NCBI GenBank assembly: GCA_003024985.2
Contig: PXIH01S0042359.1
DNA length: 13,075 nucleotides
Strand: one strand, 5' to 3'
DNA from: Euperipatoides rowelli
Lineage: Eukaryota; Onychophora; Udeonychophora; Euonychophora; Peripatopsidae
Shown here: positions 9,241 through 13,075 of the stretch, one piece after another
Layout of the letters: the number at the start of each line of letters is the position of its first letter
How positions within the stretch are numbered: the stretch's first letter is position 1
Made by a program: the position numbers and the translations under genes
Notes under the pieces: generated by a model
The model's input: the letters and a program-made list of their open reading frames with translations, nothing else
What the model was told of the DNA's origin: nothing
The model's database searches: none

Positions 9241-9365
9241 TCGACAGATGAACATGTAAATATCTGATGTTGATGATTGTCTTCACTGCACAAAAAGTAA
9301 GATTTCTTTTTAAATTTCTCCTCCTGTTTTGCACCTCTTAGTAGTTAGAATTATTTTTAATAGCC

Positions 9366-9780
9366 TATTAAAGTTTATTGTCAGTGCTAATTTTAAGAAA
9401 AGCTAGAATTGTTTATTTTTACCTTAAAAGTCATGTTTAATTCATCATGTCTTCATATTCGATTAAATAATTAAGATAATCTCAGTTTATTAAGCCGTTT
9501 TCAAATAATGAAAGCAAGACCTGATGTCAGGACACATCATCCTGATGCACCGTTGTTTTAGGCTGTATACTCTTATATAAGATGTCGGAAATTTGGTCTA
9601 GCAGGCCACATTGAAAATAAAGGAAAATATCTTAAGGTAAAAATAAAATATCCCTTAGCAACAATATTAACGGATCATTCGATTTTACATTTATTTTTTT
9701 TGTATTTGAACTCATTGGTTGGGTTTAAATGCAAAGAAAAAGCCAACGATAATAACTTATGAGTACCGTAGGATATTATA
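9366..9780 (+). repeat. Left arm of the long inverted repeat
   Basis: Pairs with the right arm. Matching blocks include ATTAAAG...GTGCTAATTTTAAGAAAAG, AAAAGTCATGTTTAATTCAT, CATATTCGATTAAA, TTAAGATAATCTCAGTTTAT, TGTTTTAGGC, CCACATTGAAAATAAAG, ATATCCCTTA, GGATCATT and GGGTTTAAATG. After an unmatched gap, CGTAGGATAT resumes near 9766. By eye about four bases in five match, with small indels. The figure was not computed. Confidence 0.85.
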
Positions 9781-10182
9781 GACACCATATACAGTAGGCT
9801 AGATCTGGAGTTAATTTGAAGTTAGCCTATAATAAAGTTTATTAGATAAATACAATTCTGCATATTAAATTTAATGTAAATCCCATTTCTAATAAATAGG
9901 TTATGAATTTATTTGCATTCAAGTTTTTCCTTATGAACTTGCGTTAGGTTAGTTTACAAAATGTTGAACATTCTCGCAAAACAACAAGTCATGGCCGTGA
10001 GTGGTCTCACTAGAGTTTAAGAATCTTTATATTGTGATTTATAAATTATGGAGTGAGTTCGATTTAATGTATTGTCTGGAGCTTTTTCCTGTGAAAAATT
10101 GAAATTGATTATACAGTATGTTTTGTTTTTTTTCATTCTGTATCAAATGTTTGTAATGATTATATTTTGTATTCGGAATTAT

Positions 10183-10576
10183 AATAAATATCCTACGTTG
10201 TTTCCTGATTGGGAAACCTATTTATTTTTCATTTAAACCCAATGTGTTCAAATTAAAAAAAAAAAAATATTAAAATTAAATGATCCATTAATATTAAGGG
10301 ATATTTTTTTCACCATAAGCTATTGTACTTTATTTTCAATGTGGTCTGCTTTACCAAATTTCTGAGATAGTACAGTGCCTAAAACAACAGTGCTATCAAG
10401 ATGACGTGTCACGACGTCAGGTCTCACATTTCATTATTTTAAAATGACTTAATAAACTGAGATTATCTTAATTTTTTAATCGAATATGAATAAATGATGA
10501 ATTAAACATGACTTTTAAAGTAAAAATAAACCATTTTAACTTTTCTTAAAATTAGCACCGATAATATACTTTAATA
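10183..10576 (-). repeat. Right arm of the long inverted repeat
   Basis: Reverse complement of the left arm in the same order. The outer end is ATAATATACTTTAAT at 10561-10575 and the inner end is ATATCCTACG near 10187-10196. The arms differ by scattered substitutions and small indels (a longer TATATAAGATG stretch in the left, an A-run in the right near 10254-10267), so they have diverged since formation. Confidence 0.85.
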
Positions 10577-11020
10577 AAGTTGCATTTACTGCTATAAACA
10601 TTCTGCCAAGCTAAAGATAAAAAAAAAAAGTTTTTGTTTACAACGTAAGATTTTTTTGCCATAATGTTTAAATATTTTCTCAAGAACTTTTTAGATCTGA
10701 TTGAACTGTTTTAGTGATTTATAATACACGAGTAGAATGTATTACTCATTATTTAGCGATATGATTCATATACAAGTCAAATGTTCTAAATGTTTAGTTA
10801 TTTGTTGTATTCAATGTGATGTGATGTCCTGAACAGGCTCTGTGTGAGCCATAGTGTGTGTCCATAACTTGGTATATTAATAGCCCATTAAGCCAGGAAT
10901 AGTTACCTTCGTGTGGAGCCTGCAGAATTTCAGACCGATAAGATACAATATTCAAGTCAAGGTGAGTAGATATGAACACCATTTCCAGTTCCAGTTTGCC
11001 TCATTTTCGATCTAGGTTAA
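10577..11020. other. Spacer, no gene recognised
   Basis: AT-rich DNA between the foldback and the minisatellite. It contains a small perfect hairpin, GGCTC-TGTGT-GAGCC (10836-10850), and a sequence identical to a splice donor, CAAG|GTGAGT (donor GT at 10962-10963). The flanking 37-codon open stretch is not recognisable. An antisense frame over 10794-10982 is judged fortuitous. Confidence 0.45.
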
Positions 11021-11284
11021 AGGTCAAGGTCATTCAAAATCCAAGATGGACGACTTCCGGTTCCTGTTTTGGCTAGGTTTAAGGTTTTTTTTTTTTACCA
11101 GAAATGACATCTTATTATGTTGTATTATGGGTAATATATGTCCCATAATGCATTGGGAAAGCAAAGATGGCCGACTTCTGGTTCCTGGTTTTGAATATTC
11201 AAGGTAAAAATTCAGATCAAGGTCAAGTCAAGGTCACCGGAAGTGACATCACATCCGATTTGTGGTTTCGAATTTTCAAGGTCA
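11021..11284 (+). promoter_or_regulatory. Cluster of TCAAGGTCA nuclear-receptor-type half-sites
   Basis: The 9-mer TCAAGGTCA occurs exactly at 11024-11032, 11217-11225, 11228-11236 and 11276-11284, with a one-base variant (TCAAGGTGA) at 10957-10965. The first is part of AGGTCAAGGTCA, two AGGTCA half-sites with no spacer. TCAAGGTCA is the known extended half-site for FTZ-F1/SF-1, ERR and GCNF-type receptors. The copy at 11228-11236 shares its last base with ACCGGAAGT (11236-11244), an ETS-type site. The words are seen directly. That any protein binds them here is inference, and they lie in repetitive DNA, so they may be carried passively. Confidence 0.4.
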
Positions 11285-11800
11285 GAAACGTGTGTAAGCG
11301 ACTTAGAAAAAATTTTCAAAATTTTTTTTTCATGTAAATTGTATAATTCATTAATTTATTCAAAATGGTGGAAGTGGCATATTACCCATGATGCAAAAAA
11401 TCCAAGATGGCTGACTTCCTGGTTTAGAATTTTAGTTTCTGGTGCATCTTTCCATTATGCAACACAAAATCCAAGATGACTGACTTCCTGGTTTATAATT
11501 ATAGTTTCTGGCACACCTTCCCATAATGCAAACAAAATCCAAGATGGCTGACTTCCTGGTTTAGAATTTTATTTTCTGGTGCACTTTCCCATAATGCATT
11601 ACAAAATCCAAGATGGCTGATTTCCTATCCTAGTGTTTTAGGTTCTAGGACACATTACCCATCATGCAAAATTCAAGATGGTGGACCAGAAGTGCACATA
11701 AATGTGTGCAAAAAACTAAGAAAATTAAAAAAAAAAATTTTCATGAAATTTAAAATGGTGGAATGGACAGGGCACATTACCCATAATGCCAAAAATCCAA
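11037..11800 (+). repeat. Tandem minisatellite array with recurring CCAAGATGGC / CTTCC / CCCATAATGC blocks
   Basis: Units begin near 11037, 11160, 11397, 11466, 11534, 11603, 11668 and 11792. Each starts with an AAAATCCAAGATGG-like block, followed in most units by CTGACTTCCTGG or CCGACTTCTGG, and closes with CCCATAATGCA or a variant. Four central units are 65-69 bp. Longer units on each side (about 11240-11396 and 11681-11791) share a different filler: GTGTG, an ACTTAGAAAA- or CTAAGAAAA-type word, poly-A/T, TTTTCATG, AAAATGGTGGAA and then ATTACCCATGATGC. The array has no credible coding frame; the open frame over 11243-11479 is a by-product of the repeats. Confidence 0.9.
11397..11667 (+). 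repeat. Four short units of 65-69 bp
   Basis: Start-to-start distances are 69, 68, 69 and 65 bp for units beginning at 11397, 11466, 11534 and 11603, with the next long unit at 11668. Units two and three are closest to each other. The fourth has diverged in its middle (TTTCCTATCCTAGTG in place of CTTCCTGGTTTAGAA). Confidence 0.9.
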
Positions 11801-12640
11801 GAGGGCCACCAAAAATTTAAAAAAAAAGTAAAAAAATCGTAAAATTTTAAAAATCATCCAATTGTCTTCTAAGTCGAAATCATAACTCATAATGAGATGT
11901 TACATATGTAAATTCATGGGCGAGTCTATTTTTGAAAAAGGAGTGGAAGCTAGGGGGGTTGAAAAATTAGAAATAATCCAATCAAGTTGATGTTGAATAG
12001 GATGGTTAAGCTAATTATTTAAATAATATTTATAAAAATTACAAAGTCCTAGTGTATAAAATATAGCTATTCTTAATATCTAAATATTTCGCTATAGGCT
12101 ACTAACGGTCGTCATCCCCAGAAATTTTTTTAATCCACTCAAAATAATTAAGAATTGATGTCATAATCGAGCAGAGGCCCCAAATTTACTCAGGGTTGGC
12201 GGTTTCAACTCAATCCAACAAGTAATCTATGAATTATAAATGATTGGAAACATAAAATTTGATAGACAGTAGCTACGACATGGCCGCCACCATTTGCTTC
12301 ATCAAAAAAAAAAAAAAAATATGTACCGTATATAATTATTCTAAATTTTGTTTTACAATTACGTTGTTTATATGATGAATATTATAATTTAGTATGTATT
12401 ATAATAATGAGCTTTTGTTTAATATTTTCTATAATAAATCATATNTTATGGGGTGGAATTCCCTTTTAATTACAAAAAAAAAAAAAAAGAAGTTTAAGAT
12501 GTTTTGCAAGGTATGACTATGTTTTCTATTGTTTCTTTATATGATATAGTAACAAATTAAGAAATTATTTATGTATTTAATCGTGTACATTAAAAGTTAA
12601 TAATGTTGTGGCATGATAACCTGAGGGATAAATTGAAAGA
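11801..12640. other. AT-rich region, no gene recognised
   Basis: Contains poly-A runs at about 11818-11827, 12305-12319 and 12474-12488, an N at 12445, and no protein-like frame. The word GGCGAGTC near 11920 slightly resembles the hAT-like terminus at 12720 read in the opposite sense, but the similarity ends after about a dozen bases. Confidence 0.45.
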
Positions 12641-12720
12641 GGGGAGGGGGGGGGGCAAAAGTAAAGGGGTGCAATATTTTAAGCCGCAGGAGGTCGCAAC
12701 GAAACCAAGCTCCGCCACTG
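12641..12720. mobile_element. Possible right terminus of a hAT-like DNA transposon
   Basis: Read on the minus strand from 12720 inward the sequence begins CAGTGGCGGAGC, which matches the start of terminal inverted repeats common in hAT elements (CAGTGGCGGAKC type). The next 8 bases outward (12721-12728, TAGAAAGG) would be the target site copy. I could not find a convincing left end or a matching TAGAAAGG in the window, and no transposase is visible. A G10 run (12646-12655) lies inside. The call rests on about 12 terminal bases. Confidence 0.35.
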
Positions 12721-13075
12721 TAGAAAGGTATCGCCGAGCATCAACTAGCGTTGTGTTTGTGAATCTCATCTAAAACTATGTGCTTTTAAAAAAATAATCA
12801 AGCCACTGCTTGTCACCGTGACAATTTTTAAAGCAAGTTCTATATTTTTTCTACCAAAAACAACTGAAAATCAATACCACACAGCAAAGCCACACAATTT
12901 CCAGTGTAGCACATCCAATTGAAACCTATGTTTTTTAAATAAAACCACCCAATTCTGCCTCACAAAAGATGGCCGTTCCGAACATCTGGTGGCTTACACC
13001 AATAAGGAGTCATTGACAGTCCAAATATTTTTAAGTCACTGGTAAAATCCATTAAACTATACCTTATATTTTTAT
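12721..13075. other. Intergenic to window end, no gene recognised
   Basis: No protein-like frame. It contains the 15-base odd-centred palindrome TTGTCACCGTGACAA (12810-12824) and an AAAGATGGCCG word (about 12965-12975) similar to the unit start in the minisatellite. Confidence 0.45.

Larger units (their letters stand above)
7511..9365. other. AT-rich region without recognisable gene
   Basis: About 1.85 kb read on both strands without a protein-like frame longer than roughly 40 codons. It includes an AT low-complexity stretch (8541-8655) and an AG microsatellite (9222-9240). Splice-like sequences occur, such as CATG|GTAAGTT at about 8169 and TTTTCTTGCAG ending at 9139. The sequence after the acceptor has a stop in all three frames within about 22 codons, so no exon is supported. 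Confidence 0.5.
9366..10576. mobile_element. Foldback element or long inverted repeat, about 1.2 kb
   Basis: Two long arms (9366-9780 and 10183-10576) are reverse complements over most of their length and flank a spacer of about 400 bp. The spacer and arms contain no protein-like frame. The structure fits a non-autonomous DNA transposon with long terminal inverted repeats (foldback or MITE-like), or an inverted duplication. I could not define a target site duplication or diagnostic terminal bases, so no superfamily is assigned. If transcribed, the arms would form a long hairpin RNA. Confidence 0.7.

Noticed and set aside
10794-10982. Minus-strand 62-codon frame
   Set aside because: No recognisable content, no support from neighbours, and a length expected by chance.
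11243-11479. Plus-strand 78-codon frame
   Set aside because: It lies in the tandem array and crosses unit borders. The repeat is not periodic by three and the units do not keep one frame.

Overview
This is repeat-dense, AT-rich nuclear DNA from an animal, most likely an invertebrate. The evidence is three different non-LTR retrotransposons (LINEs), a long inverted repeat, a tandem minisatellite, no bacterial gene layout, and no intact protein-coding gene. Nothing fixes the species. The LINE families and 'TAGGCTA'-type words fit several arthropod and other invertebrate lineages, so I leave it at Metazoa. Isolated N bases at 2461, 2527 and 12445 suggest a draft-quality assembly.

Layout. 1-718: no recognised gene, apart from a 71-codon open stretch on the plus strand (526-741) of unknown nature. 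719-3240, minus strand: a decayed CR1/Jockey-type LINE. It has a 5' region made of repeated ~139-bp monomers (2800-3240), an ORF1 with a PHD-type zinc finger, coiled coil and RRM-like fold (1755-2688), and the APE endonuclease part of ORF2 (719-1730). Its reverse transcriptase (RT) is missing. 3241-3306: a 33-bp direct duplication. 3601-5486, plus strand: a second, unrelated and heavily mutated LINE that keeps RT and C-terminal domain remnants and a TGA-repeat 3' end. 6050-7510, minus strand: the 3' end of a third LINE, truncated within the RT active-site region, with a zf-RVT-like domain, an AATAAA signal, an A-rich tail and a probable 8-bp target site duplication. 7511-9365: AT-rich DNA without a recognisable gene. 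9366-10576: a foldback structure with ~400-bp arms. 11037-11800: a tandem array of 65-69-bp and longer units carrying repeated motifs that resemble YY1, ETS and ZNF143/Staf binding sites, next to four exact copies of the nuclear-receptor 9-mer TCAAGGTCA. Around 12720: what looks like the right end of a hAT-like DNA transposon.

No host gene, RNA gene or operon is supported. The window reads as successive insertions and decay of mobile elements. The least expected pieces are the regulatory-motif minisatellite at 11.0-11.8 kb, the 1.2-kb foldback at 9.4-10.6 kb, and the monomeric 5' region of the first LINE.
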